Positions 46,923 through 54,960 of a stretch of 64,000 nucleotides of DNA are shown here, in pieces. The position numbers and the translations under genes were made by a program. The DNA comes from Parabacteroides timonensis (GTDB taxonomy: Bacteria; Bacteroidota; Bacteroidia; Bacteroidales; Tannerellaceae). The DNA is taken from the NCBI RefSeq assembly GCF_900128505.1, contig NZ_LT669940.1, positions 1,212,883 through 1,276,882 on the forward strand, written 5' to 3'. The number at the start of each line of letters is the position of its first letter. The stretch's first letter is position 1. The notes beneath the pieces were generated by a model that was not told the origin of the DNA, did not search any database, and saw nothing but the letters and a program-made list of their open reading frames with translations.

Positions 46923-47675
46923 GTGAATCGTTATTTTATTTATTTAGGTTATAATGGTAAGAATTTCTGCGGATGGCAGATACAGCCCAATGGCTTAACC
47001 GTGCAACAATGCCTGGAGGAGGCTTTGGCTACGTTGTTGCGTCGGCCGGTTCCGGTAGTCGGGGCAGGGCGTACGGATGCGGGAGTGCATGCTCGGCTGA
47101 TGGTGGCTCATTTTGATTGGGACGAACCGCTTGCTGATCCGGCTTTCCTGGCAGAGAAGCTGAACCGTTTGCTTCCGAAAGATATTGCCGTTTATCGTGT
47201 CGTGGCTGTCAAACCGGAGGCACATGCCCGCTTTGATGCTACTTCGCGTACGTATAAATATTATGTCACTACCCGGAAGGATCCGTTTAATTACGATCTG
47301 GTCTACCGGATGAATGGGAAACTGGATTTCGAGGCGATGAACGAGGCCTGTAAAGTGTTGTTCGATTACATCGATTTCACCAGCTTCAGCAAGTTGCATA
47401 CGGATGTCAAAACAAATAACTGCCGGATCTATCAGGCGGGATGGAAACAGGAGGGGGATGTTTGGGTGTTTACGGTACAGGCGGATCGTTTCCTGCGCAA
47501 TATGGTGCGGGCGATAGTGGGGACGCTGCTGGAAGTAGGCAGGGGAAAGCTGACAATCGATGGCTTTCGTAAAGTTATAGAGGCAAAAGACAGATGTAAA
47601 GCCGGGGGATCTGTTCCCGGTCATGCACTTTTCCTGGTAAACGTCACGTATCCCGAATCTCTTTTTGAAGTATAA
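46923..47675 (+). CDS. truA: tRNA pseudouridine(38-40) synthase TruA
   Basis: 250 aa; modifies uridines 38-40 of the tRNA anticodon arm. GTG start at 46923 gives the family N-terminus NRYFIYLGYNGKNFCGWQIQ. The catalytic Asp is in GAGRTDAGVHA (about 51-54). YKYYVTTRKDPF and DRFLRNMVRAIVGTL are further TruA signatures. First of a truA-EamA-DUF3256 gene run. Confidence 0.96.
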   Translation: MNRYFIYLGYNGKNFCGWQIQPNGLTVQQCLEEALATLLRRPVPVVGAGRTDAGVHARLMVAHFDWDEPLADPAFLAEKLNRLLPKDIAVYRVVAVKPEAHARFDATSRTYKYYVTTRKDPFNYDLVYRMNGKLDFEAMNEACKVLFDYIDFTSFSKLHTDVKTNNCRIYQAGWKQEGDVWVFTVQADRFLRNMVRAIVGTLLEVGRGKLTIDGFRKVIEAKDRCKAGGSVPGHALFLVNVTYPESLFEV

Positions 47676-47682
47676 TAAACTA

Positions 47683-47717
47683 TTAACTGTCAATTGTCAA
47701 CTATCAACTGTCAACTG
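47683..47717 (+). repeat. Five tandem heptamers before the EamA gene
   Basis: TTAACTG, TCAATTG, TCAACTA, TCAACTG, TCAACTG in tandem, ending 2 bp before ATG 47720. The unit also forms the element at 26985-27062. Copy-number change by 7 bp would alter the translation-initiation region. Confidence 0.7.
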
Positions 47718-47719
47718 TT

Positions 47720-48616
47720 ATGTGGGTAGCATTAGCATTTGCCTCAGCATTCCTGCTGGGATGTTATGAGGTGAATAAGAAGATTTCCCTGAATGGGAAT
47801 GCCGTAATTCCGGTGTTGTTTCTGAATACGTTGATAAGCAGTCTTATCTTCGTCCCTTTCATACTTTTATCGTTCTACACCAATGTGCTGGACGGTACGA
47901 TGTTTTATGTTCCGCGTGTTTCTTTTGAAACACATGTAGCGGTGTTGATTAAGGCGGTAATCGTATTATCATCCTGGATCTCCGGTTATTTTGCATTGAA
48001 GCATTTACCGCTAACCATCACCGGACCGATCAAGGCGACCCAGCCGGTACTTACGCTGGTCGGTGCAATGGTTATTTTCGGTGAACGGCTGAATCTGTAC
48101 CAATGGGTCGGTGTGTTGCTTTCGATCGCTTCTTTTTATATGCTTTCTTCTTCCGGAAAGAAAGAGGGGATAAATTTCACCCATAATAAATGGATCTTTT
48201 TCACGGTGATTTCTATCCTGACCGGTGCTATGAGCGGTTTATACGACAAGCATCTGATGGGGAGTATGGATGTGATGACGGTACAGGTGTGGTTTAATGT
48301 ATATCAATGTCTGATCATGCTGCCGATCCTGTTATTGTTATGGTATCCGCAGCGGAAAAAGAGTACGCCGTTTGTTTGGCACTGGAATATCGTCTTTATT
48401 TCTGTCTTCCTGATCATTGCCGATTGGATTTACTTTTATGCCCTGAGCTTCCCCGATTCGATGATCTCGATCGTATCCATGATACGCCGTAGCAATGTGC
48501 TGGTCACTTTTGTCGCCGGAGCGCTCTTCTTCCATGAAAAAAACTTAAAGAGCAAGGCTGTGGACTTATTCCTTGTGTTGTTAGGAATGATATTCCTATA
48601 TTTGGGGACGAAATAG
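47720..48616 (+). CDS. EamA/DMT-family membrane transporter
   Basis: 298-aa protein with ten hydrophobic helices in two repeats, typical of the drug/metabolite transporter superfamily. The pattern LPLTITGPIKATQPVLTLVG followed by FGERLNLYQWVGVLLSIASF is the EamA signature. Substrate unknown. Placed 44 bp after truA and 10 bp before the DUF3256 gene. Confidence 0.9.
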   Translation: MWVALAFASAFLLGCYEVNKKISLNGNAVIPVLFLNTLISSLIFVPFILLSFYTNVLDGTMFYVPRVSFETHVAVLIKAVIVLSSWISGYFALKHLPLTITGPIKATQPVLTLVGAMVIFGERLNLYQWVGVLLSIASFYMLSSSGKKEGINFTHNKWIFFTVISILTGAMSGLYDKHLMGSMDVMTVQVWFNVYQCLIMLPILLLLWYPQRKKSTPFVWHWNIVFISVFLIIADWIYFYALSFPDSMISIVSMIRRSNVLVTFVAGALFFHEKNLKSKAVDLFLVLLGMIFLYLGTK

Positions 48617-48626
48617 ATAATAGAAC

Positions 48627-49259
48627 ATGAAACGACTTATTTTTTCTATATTGATTTGTGCTTTTGCTTTTGGGGTGAAAGCGCAGGAGATGGATGCTTT
48701 ATTTGTATCCATGCCGGACAGTAATATTCCTCAACTGGAAAATGCCTGGCGTAAAGATTTAATCGATTTGTATAAATCGGGTAAGGAAGCCCGTTTGAAA
48801 AATACGATGAATGGCTTTTCTACCTTGAAGAAGCTGACCTCTGATTATTTATTGCTGCAGGCTACCGAACGGAGTACTATCGAAATGAAGTTATTGCCGT
48901 TAGTGAATAATACGAATGTGATTTGTATGGTGAAAACGGTGAATGGTCCGGTAGCTGACAGCCAGGTAGACTTTTTTACTACTGAATGGGAACCGTTGGC
49001 AGCTTCTGATTTGTTCACTCCGGTTTCTGCCGATTGGTTTATGAAAGAGGATGCGGATAAGAACAGTACAGCCTTTCTGGATGCTACATCCCGTTTGGAT
49101 ATGGATCTGATACAGTACAGTTTAAGTCCCGATAACCTGACACTGACAGCCACGTATACAACTCCCTTGTATCTTAGCCGGGAGGACCGAAAGAATGTAA
49201 CGCCTTTTATAAAAGAGTCTCCGAAAGTATATACCTGGGAGAAGTTCCATTTCAAATAA
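48627..49259 (+). CDS. DUF3256-family exported protein
   Basis: 210 aa with signal peptide (MKRLIFSILICAFAFGVKAQ). The mature part starts EMDALFVSMPDSNIPQLENA and matches DUF3256 of Bacteroidales; no catalytic residues recognised. Last gene of the truA run, followed by a terminator. Probably periplasmic; function unknown. Confidence 0.8.
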   Translation: MKRLIFSILICAFAFGVKAQEMDALFVSMPDSNIPQLENAWRKDLIDLYKSGKEARLKNTMNGFSTLKKLTSDYLLLQATERSTIEMKLLPLVNNTNVICMVKTVNGPVADSQVDFFTTEWEPLAASDLFTPVSADWFMKEDADKNSTAFLDATSRLDMDLIQYSLSPDNLTLTATYTTPLYLSREDRKNVTPFIKESPKVYTWEKFHFK

Positions 49260-49280
49260 GCGATTATACTTTATAAATTA

Positions 49281-49327
49281 TAGCCTCCTCTATAAGGTGC
49301 TTTACTTTACTGGGGAGGCTACTTTTT
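49281..49327 (+). terminator. Terminator of the truA-EamA-DUF3256 run
   Basis: TAGCCTCCTC (49281-49290) pairs with GGGGAGGCTA (49312-49321, one G-T wobble); loop of 21 nt, then CTTTTTT. Confidence 0.8.
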
Positions 49328-49415
49328 TACTGTGTATTTAACCTTTTACTATTACCGCTGGCAGGGCACTGTCTCTTTATTGGTAAGGCTTTCGACAGAT
49401 AATAGAAACTGCCCG

Positions 49416-49868
49416 TTACTCGACAAGTTGTCCCTCCGCGTCAAAAGTCAGCTTTACTTCGTTATTATCCATTTTCAGTTCGAATGTATAGAACATACCT
49501 GCCGGTTTTTCTATCGCATCCACTTCCAGTACTTTGTATTGATTGTAGGCGGAGCTGGCCAGTTCATCCATCACGGCAACAGGCACATCTTCCGGACGAG
49601 TGTCCCATTTGGTGCTTATCCATTCGTTCTTATCATTGAATACAACCTCTTTGTTAATGTCTTTGTCTTTTATATCCACTTCTGTGCCCTTCTTTTCCTG
49701 ATCGAACTTCAGGACTGTAGCCTGCGGATACTTGGTGGAGATAAAGTTTTGGAGAGCCTGTGGGATTTCGACGGTGTTATTTACTTTCTTCTGATGATCG
49801 TTGCAGCCGGTAAACAGGGAAATGCAACATAAGACGAGAATAGCTAAAACAGATAGTTTTTCTTTCAT
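49416..49868 (-). CDS. PepSY-like lipoprotein, single domain
   Basis: 150 aa from ATG 49868 (MKEKLSVLAILVLCCISLFTGC, lipobox Cys22). The start further up at 49922 would lie within a terminator hairpin. The domain matches the Bacteroidales PepSY-like/BLIP-like family: IPQALQNFISTKYPQATVLK, then DIKDKDINKEVVFNDKNEWI. Strongly similar to the second half of the next gene upstream, suggesting duplication. Likely regulated by the adjacent two-component system; function unknown. Confidence 0.82.
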   Translation of the reverse strand: MKEKLSVLAILVLCCISLFTGCNDHQKKVNNTVEIPQALQNFISTKYPQATVLKFDQEKKGTEVDIKDKDINKEVVFNDKNEWISTKWDTRPEDVPVAVMDELASSAYNQYKVLEVDAIEKPAGMFYTFELKMDNNEVKLTFDAEGQLVE

Positions 49869-49890
49869 GACGTTTAATTTTAATTGTTTA

Positions 49891-49936
49891 TAAAAGAAAA
49901 CACGAACACAATGGAGGTTCAACCATTGTATTCGTG
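49891..49936 (-). terminator. Terminator or attenuator between two PepSY-like genes
   Basis: On the minus strand CACGAATACAATGG (49936-49923) pairs with CCATTGTGTTCGTG (49914-49901), one wobble, followed by TTTTCTTTTAT. It ends the gene at 49991-50839 only 32 nt before the ATG of the next gene, with no room for a separate promoter between. Confidence 0.85.
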
Positions 49937-49990
49937 CAGTTTATTCTCGTAAGAAACAAATAGACTATCTACAAAGTTCTTTTTGCATAG

Positions 49991-50839
49991 TTAATCTTTG
50001 CGGACATTCTCAATGTTTCCTTCGGCACTGATCGTTACTTCAACATCATTGTCGCCTTGTTCCAGTTCAAACAGGTAAAACGTTCCTGCCGGCTTTTCGA
50101 TCTGGTCTATATCTTCGATCCGGTAATTTTTATAGTCGGATGCTTTGAGGGCATTCATGACAATAGCCGGTACTTTATCTTCCGTGATGTCCCATTCGGT
50201 AGAAACCCATTCATTGGCCGCATTGAAATATATATCTTTGTAAACGCTGTTGTGAAGAATATCCACTTCGAAGCCGTTCTTTTCCTGATCGAAATCGACG
50301 ATAGTGGCACCTGCATACATTTCGTTGATTGCGTCTGTGATAGCCTGTGGAATGGTAGTCGGTTGGAAGTGACTGTTGTCATCGTCGGTATCGTTGACTA
50401 CCTTTATGAGCGTGCCGTCTTCGGCATAATACAGATCGACTTCCTTTTCTCCCTGTTCGGCTTCGATCACATATATTGTGGCTGCATTGGAACGTTCGAG
50501 CTTATCGAAGTCAGTATATTTCCAATCGGCATATTCATTGGCCCGCAGGTCTTTGCGTATGGCTTCCGGAAGCAGGCCGAAATTGATTTCGGTCTTTGTC
50601 ATCAACCAGTTGCCTTTATTGTCGAACCAAGCTTCTGCATCGTTGCCGCTTATATGGAAATCAGCCACTTCGTAGCCGCTCTTGGTTTCCCATTCCACTT
50701 TTCCTGCATCCGGATATTTGGTATCGAATGCCTTAGTGACTGTCTGGTCAGGCAGGTAGTTGTTGTCATCATCATCACAGCTTGTAAAAGCCAGTAAACC
50801 ACACATTGCTAATGCTAATACAGATAATTTTGTTCTCAT
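49991..50839 (-). CDS. PepSY-like lipoprotein, two tandem domains
   Basis: 282 aa with lipobox LLAFTSC (Cys21) and an acidic DDDDNN stretch after it. Two tandem PepSY-like domains (about 28-140 and 155-280) each have the plan K/Y-P-G..V..-E....-V-D-..N.A..-F...G.W. The second repeat reads IPQAITDAINEMYAGATIVD. Lies between the single-domain paralogues, in the run downstream of the kinase gene. Role probably in sensing or inhibition at the envelope; not established. Confidence 0.82.
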   Translation of the reverse strand: MRTKLSVLALAMCGLLAFTSCDDDDNNYLPDQTVTKAFDTKYPDAGKVEWETKSGYEVADFHISGNDAEAWFDNKGNWLMTKTEINFGLLPEAIRKDLRANEYADWKYTDFDKLERSNAATIYVIEAEQGEKEVDLYYAEDGTLIKVVNDTDDDNSHFQPTTIPQAITDAINEMYAGATIVDFDQEKNGFEVDILHNSVYKDIYFNAANEWVSTEWDITEDKVPAIVMNALKASDYKNYRIEDIDQIEKPAGTFYLFELEQGDNDVEVTISAEGNIENVRKD

Positions 50840-50862
50840 ATTTCTTTCTTTTTGTTCTGTTA

Positions 50863-51303
50863 TTAATCAAACTTTTTAAAATTGCCGTTACGGTCGAACT
50901 TGAGTTCGAGGTCCGTGTTTAGCTTGACCTCATATTCACGTGTATCTTTATCTACTGAAACAACAGTATTGTCGGGAAAGTTTTTCCGGATATAATCAGC
51001 TATTCTTTCCGGTAAAACACTTAATGGGATAGATGCGTGACGTGTTTCAATCTCTTTCCATTCACCGGACTTGTCGAACTCGACATTTGTCCCGTTCGTC
51101 AGGATGACATCGTATCCTTTAACACCCAATAGATTACTCTCGATCTTAATATGCGAAATATCCGTTTGTCCGAAATTGGCAGTGATGAAATTCCGACATA
51201 CAGAAGGCAAAACCGATTTGTCTCTTGTTACCTTTTCGTTATCAGCGAAAATGGCCATGACAGATAATAACAGGCTGGCCAGAATTAATCCAAACTTCTT
51301 CAT
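50863..51303 (-). CDS. PepSY-like periplasmic protein
   Basis: 146 aa with a cleavable signal peptide (MKKFGLILASLLLSVMAIFA) and no lipobox. VLPSVCRNFITANFGQTDIS and VEFDKSGEWKEI are the family marks. It is the first PepSY-like gene after the kinase, 70 bp downstream, and unlike its two paralogues is probably soluble in the periplasm. Confidence 0.82.
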   Translation of the reverse strand: MKKFGLILASLLLSVMAIFADNEKVTRDKSVLPSVCRNFITANFGQTDISHIKIESNLLGVKGYDVILTNGTNVEFDKSGEWKEIETRHASIPLSVLPERIADYIRKNFPDNTVVSVDKDTREYEVKLNTDLELKFDRNGNFKKFD

Positions 51304-51373
51304 AACATTCTTCTTTTAATTTATACTGCAAAGAAAAGGAGACATTTGGGAAAGATTTGGGAAAACCACCCCA

Positions 51374-52639
51374 TTAGAATGTTAAAATGAATTTATGCAA
51401 GCCGTTATATTCATATTTTATATCTATTCCATAAATGGAGGTGATCGACTTAACGATAGCTAATCCCAATCCTGTCGATTCTTTTTTATGCGTTTGCTTT
51501 TCGAAACGATTGAATAAGGTCGCTTCATTCAACCCAGTGCTTTCACTGCTGTTGGATATTGTCAGTGTCCGGCCGGTTACCGAAATGGCGATCGATCCGT
51601 TTTCTATATTATGTATAAAAGCATTCTTTAAAAGATTGCTGAGCAGGGTAGAGGCCAGCGATTCATTCATTGTATATATTAATGTACCGGTTTCGGTATA
51701 GGTGACATGTATATTCTTGTATTCATACATATCCTCGAAGTCTGGCAAATATTTATTGATTAGTTTATTGAAGTCTATCTCGGAAGTATCGGGGAACTGT
51801 TTGTTGTCGATACGCGAAAGAAGCAGCAAAGACTTGTTCATTTTGATGATGCCCCGAAGCGTATGGTTGATCCCGGCTATTTCGGAGAGTTGCTCTTCCG
51901 TACAATCGGGGTTTTCGCTGAGCAGTTCCAGTTTATTCATGCAGATGGCAAGTGGGGTTTGCAATTCGTGGGAAGCATTCTCTACAAATTGTTTTTGCTG
52001 GTTATACATTTCCGTACTCCGGTTGGTTGCCGTTTGGATAGCCTGGTTCAGTATTTTGAACTCTTCCACCTTGGTTTGGTTTACCAATGGAGCCTGTTGT
52101 TTTCCGGGCCGGTATTCTTTCAACCACTTTACCAACGTATAAAGCGGGCGGAAACTGGACTTGAATACGAAATGCGATACCAGCAGGATGCAACACAAAA
52201 GGCTTACATATAGAATAATGATACTCACAAAAATCGCTTCCGCCATATCCTCTTTTTCGAGGGTGGAGGTTTCGATCGTCAGTTCGTAATATTTCCGGTC
52301 GGCTGTCATGAACCAGGTGCGTAACACACGTACCGGTTCATCTTCCATCTCTATTTCGATGTAAGTTGTCGAATCGAAGAACTCGTCTTTATCCAGATTG
52401 GCTTCCGATTCGGGGACTTCGCGGATATAATATTTAGTCATTATATCCACATGGTCATGCAGGAGCGTGCTGTCGGCAAGTACCGTCTTGATGATGATCT
52501 CCTTGTAATTTTCCAGGCTATCGTTGGTCTCGTCGTCTATTTCATGCATGATGACGAAATAGAAACAACATGCCCACGCCGTTAGAATGATCAACAGCGG
52601 GATGGACAGGTTGCGGAATGTATAATGGATCAGTTTCAT
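51374..52639 (-). CDS. Sensor histidine kinase (HisKA type)
   Basis: 421-aa inner-membrane kinase. Transmembrane helices about 12-32 and 134-156 enclose a periplasmic sensor domain of about 100 residues. A linker leads to the HisKA domain with phospho-acceptor His224 (NASHELQTPLAI). The ATPase domain shows LLSNLLKNAFIHN and STGLGLAIVK. Starts 3 bp after the response regulator. The downstream PepSY-like proteins are candidate signals or targets. Confidence 0.95.
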   Translation of the reverse strand: MKLIHYTFRNLSIPLLIILTAWACCFYFVIMHEIDDETNDSLENYKEIIIKTVLADSTLLHDHVDIMTKYYIREVPESEANLDKDEFFDSTTYIEIEMEDEPVRVLRTWFMTADRKYYELTIETSTLEKEDMAEAIFVSIIILYVSLLCCILLVSHFVFKSSFRPLYTLVKWLKEYRPGKQQAPLVNQTKVEEFKILNQAIQTATNRSTEMYNQQKQFVENASHELQTPLAICMNKLELLSENPDCTEEQLSEIAGINHTLRGIIKMNKSLLLLSRIDNKQFPDTSEIDFNKLINKYLPDFEDMYEYKNIHVTYTETGTLIYTMNESLASTLLSNLLKNAFIHNIENGSIAISVTGRTLTISNSSESTGLNEATLFNRFEKQTHKKESTGLGLAIVKSITSIYGIDIKYEYNGLHKFILTF

Positions 52640-52642
52640 CGG

Positions 52643-53323
52643 CTATTCTTCATTTACCATTTTGTAGCCATAACCGTATACGGCCTTTATTTCCGGGACA
52701 GCTCCGGCTGACTTCAACTTCTTGCGCAGATTCTTCACCTGGCTGTAGATGAAGTCGAAACTATCCGCCTGGTCGATATAATCTCCCCAGATAGACTCGG
52801 CAAGCGCTCCTTTACTGATCAGGCGGTCGGGATTGGTGACAAAATAATATAACAGGTCGAACTCCTTCCGGTTCAAAGCCAGTTCCTCTTCATTAATATA
52901 TACGGCACGACGATCCGGATAGACAGTGATATTGGATAGGTTGATATGCAGTTCGCCGTCCTGCTGCTTGCGGCGGATGATACATTTAATACGCGCATTC
53001 AGTTCTGCCAAGTGAAACGGCTTCGTTAGGTAATCGTCCGCGCCCAGGTCGAGGCCTGTCACTTTGTCTTCGATCGAGTCTTTGGCAGAGACGATGATGA
53101 CGCTGTCCTTCTTTCGCATCTTTTTCAACTCTTCAAGCAGATCGAGCCCGCTGCCACCCGGCAGCATGATGTCCAACACGATACAGTCGTAATCATAATC
53201 ATTGATCTTCAATAATGCTTCGTTATAGTTGGCGGCACTTTCCACGACGTAACGCTCCTTCTCCAACGAACGGATCATTATTTCACGTAAAGAATCTTCG
53301 TCTTCTACAATCAGAATTTTCAT
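52643..53323 (-). CDS. OmpR-family response regulator
   Basis: 226 aa. Receiver with E7/D8 acidic pocket and phospho-acceptor Asp51 (CIVLDIMLPGGSG), Lys in LTKPF, and a C-terminal winged helix (about 130-224; LNRKEFDLLYYFVTNPDRLI, YGYGYKM). First gene of the minus-strand run; promoter -7 box TAACTTTG at 53350-53343. Confidence 0.96.
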   Translation of the reverse strand: MKILIVEDEDSLREIMIRSLEKERYVVESAANYNEALLKINDYDYDCIVLDIMLPGGSGLDLLEELKKMRKKDSVIIVSAKDSIEDKVTGLDLGADDYLTKPFHLAELNARIKCIIRRKQQDGELHINLSNITVYPDRRAVYINEEELALNRKEFDLLYYFVTNPDRLISKGALAESIWGDYIDQADSFDFIYSQVKNLRKKLKSAGAVPEIKAVYGYGYKMVNEE

Positions 53324-53342
53324 GAGCTATCTTGTTTGTTTA

Positions 53343-53350
53343 CAAAGTTA
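53343..53350 (-). promoter_or_regulatory. -7 element of the two-component operon
   Basis: Minus-strand TAACTTTG, 19 bp upstream of ATG 53323, in the region shared with the divergent sigma gene. Confidence 0.55.
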
Positions 53351-53420
53351 TGCAATAATTCTGGCAAAAAACTGGAATATTGATGTTATGTTTTCTTTCC
53401 TTTGCCGTCATATAAACAGA

Positions 53421-53930
53421 ATGGAACTTGAAACGTTTAAAATAACCGTACTGCCACTCCGGGAAAAGCTGATCAACTTTTCCCTGAAACTGACGCAGGA
53501 GAGAGCCGACGCCGAGGATATCGTGCAGGAGGCTTTCCTGAAGCTCTGGTATATCCGCGAGAAGCTGGACGGTTATCATAGTGTGGAAGCCCTGGCGATG
53601 CAAGTCACCAAGAATCTGACGCTGGATAAACTGAGAGCACGCCGTCCGGAAGGCCCCGACATCGACACTTTGTCGATCGACTCGGGAAGCCGTTCGCCGG
53701 CAGAGCAGTTGGAACAAAAGGATGCCGCCGCCCGTATCCGCGAACTGATTGCCCAACTGCCCACCGTGCAGCAGACTATCATCCGGATGAAAGACGTGGA
53801 AGGCTACGAACTGTCCGAGATCGCGGAAATAACAGGATCAGCCATCGAAGCCGTCCGCAGCAACCTTTCAAGGGCCAGGAAAAAGATACGGGAACAATTT
53901 TTACAGTTAAACAAACAGGAGCAGTTATGA
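53421..53930 (+). CDS. ECF RNA polymerase sigma factor
   Basis: 169 aa from ATG 53421 (MELETFKITVLPLREKLINF); an in-frame extension of 33 codons upstream has no sigma-like sequence and overlaps the divergent promoter. Region 2 contains ADAEDIVQEAFLKLWYIREK; region 4 contains LPTVQQTIIRMKDVEGYELS and the helix-turn-helix AIEAVRSNLSRARKKIREQF. Its stop overlaps the next ATG by 4 bp. Confidence 0.93.
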   Translation: MELETFKITVLPLREKLINFSLKLTQERADAEDIVQEAFLKLWYIREKLDGYHSVEALAMQVTKNLTLDKLRARRPEGPDIDTLSIDSGSRSPAEQLEQKDAAARIRELIAQLPTVQQTIIRMKDVEGYELSEIAEITGSAIEAVRSNLSRARKKIREQFLQLNKQEQL

Positions 53931-54454
53931 ATATAGAAGAGGTATTAAACCGGTATTTTGAAGGAGAAACTTCGGTAGCCGAGGAACGCGAACTCCGCCG
54001 TTTCTTTGCCGGGGCGGATGTTCCGGATCATCTGTCGGTATATCGTCCGCTGTTCGCATACTTTGATGAGGAGATTGCAGCGCAGCACGATCCGGCAGAA
54101 GAGATATGGGCGGAAGTGACAGTCACGACACCGGCTGTGAAGCGTTTTGCGATGAGCCGGCGGTCGATCGTATATCTTCTGTCTACGGTGGCAGCTTGTG
54201 TGGTGGCACTGCTGGGGATCAGCCAATTGTTGTATCCGACCGACCCCTGTTTCTGTTCGGACAATTATGTAGTGATAAACGGTCGGTGTTATACCGATAT
54301 CCATAAGGTACGGTCTTCTGCTTTCGAGGCGTTGCATGAGGTGGCCACTCCTGCCGACGAATATTTTCCCGAGGAAGACAGCGATGAAGCCGACCGCCGG
54401 ATTATCGATAACCAGTTAAAGGAACTCGGTTCCATATTTAGTGAAGACGAATAA
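53927..54454 (+). CDS. Probable membrane anti-sigma factor
   Basis: 175 aa. A short cytosolic N-terminal part begins MNIEEVLNRYFEGETSVAEE, as in anti-sigma proteins. One transmembrane helix lies about 84-104. The small periplasmic tail has a Cys-rich patch (PCFCSDNYVVINGRC). ATGA overlap with the sigma gene strongly supports an anti-sigma role. No FecR domain is seen, unlike the protein at 25210-26262. Confidence 0.7.
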   Translation: MNIEEVLNRYFEGETSVAEERELRRFFAGADVPDHLSVYRPLFAYFDEEIAAQHDPAEEIWAEVTVTTPAVKRFAMSRRSIVYLLSTVAACVVALLGISQLLYPTDPCFCSDNYVVINGRCYTDIHKVRSSAFEALHEVATPADEYFPEEDSDEADRRIIDNQLKELGSIFSEDE

Positions 54455-54466
54455 AAACATGTAGCG

Positions 54467-54940
54467 ATGAAACAGATAAGATACACATTACTCGTATTGC
54501 TGGCAGCCCTTTTCCTGCTGCCTTCCGGAGCAGGGGCAACAGATGCAGAGGTTCTGCAAAAAGACCTGAAAATACAGGATGTTTTCCAGCGTTACGGCCG
54601 GAAGAAAAACGTAACGATGGTCGAACTATCCAACGAGATGCTCGAAACCTACGGCATGACCCGGTATAAGAGCATCACGATCAAGAACGATCCCGACGCC
54701 CTGCGCTTCACCCGCCAATGCCTGGAAGCCGATCAGAAGGGGGCCCGGAAGATCAAGGAAGTGACCGACGACGGCGGCGTTATCTCCGCCTACTACCAGC
54801 TACTCGGCAAGGAGGCAGACATCAACCGCTTCGTCCTTTTCAAGGTCAGCTCCAAAGGTGTGATCACCCTGGTTTATATCGAAGGAGATCTGGACAGTGA
54901 CGACCTGATCACGATCCTCTTCACCAAAAAAGATTTATAA
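54467..54940 (+). CDS. Exported protein of unknown function, DUF4252/DUF6108-like
   Basis: 157 aa with signal peptide (first 24 residues, ending GAGA). The body (DVFQRYGRKKNVTMVELSNE, ADINRFVLFKVSSKGVITLV) resembles small Bacteroidetes exported proteins found beside ECF sigma genes. Family placement is tentative. Third gene of the sigma operon, 12 bp after the anti-sigma gene. Confidence 0.6.
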   Translation: MKQIRYTLLVLLAALFLLPSGAGATDAEVLQKDLKIQDVFQRYGRKKNVTMVELSNEMLETYGMTRYKSITIKNDPDALRFTRQCLEADQKGARKIKEVTDDGGVISAYYQLLGKEADINRFVLFKVSSKGVITLVYIEGDLDSDDLITILFTKKDL

Positions 54941-54960
54941 ACGAATAAAACAATACAAAG

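Noticed and set aside
46995..47693. 232-codon minus-strand frame over truA
   Set aside because: truA is certain by its GRTDAGVHA motif; the antisense frame has no recognisable features.
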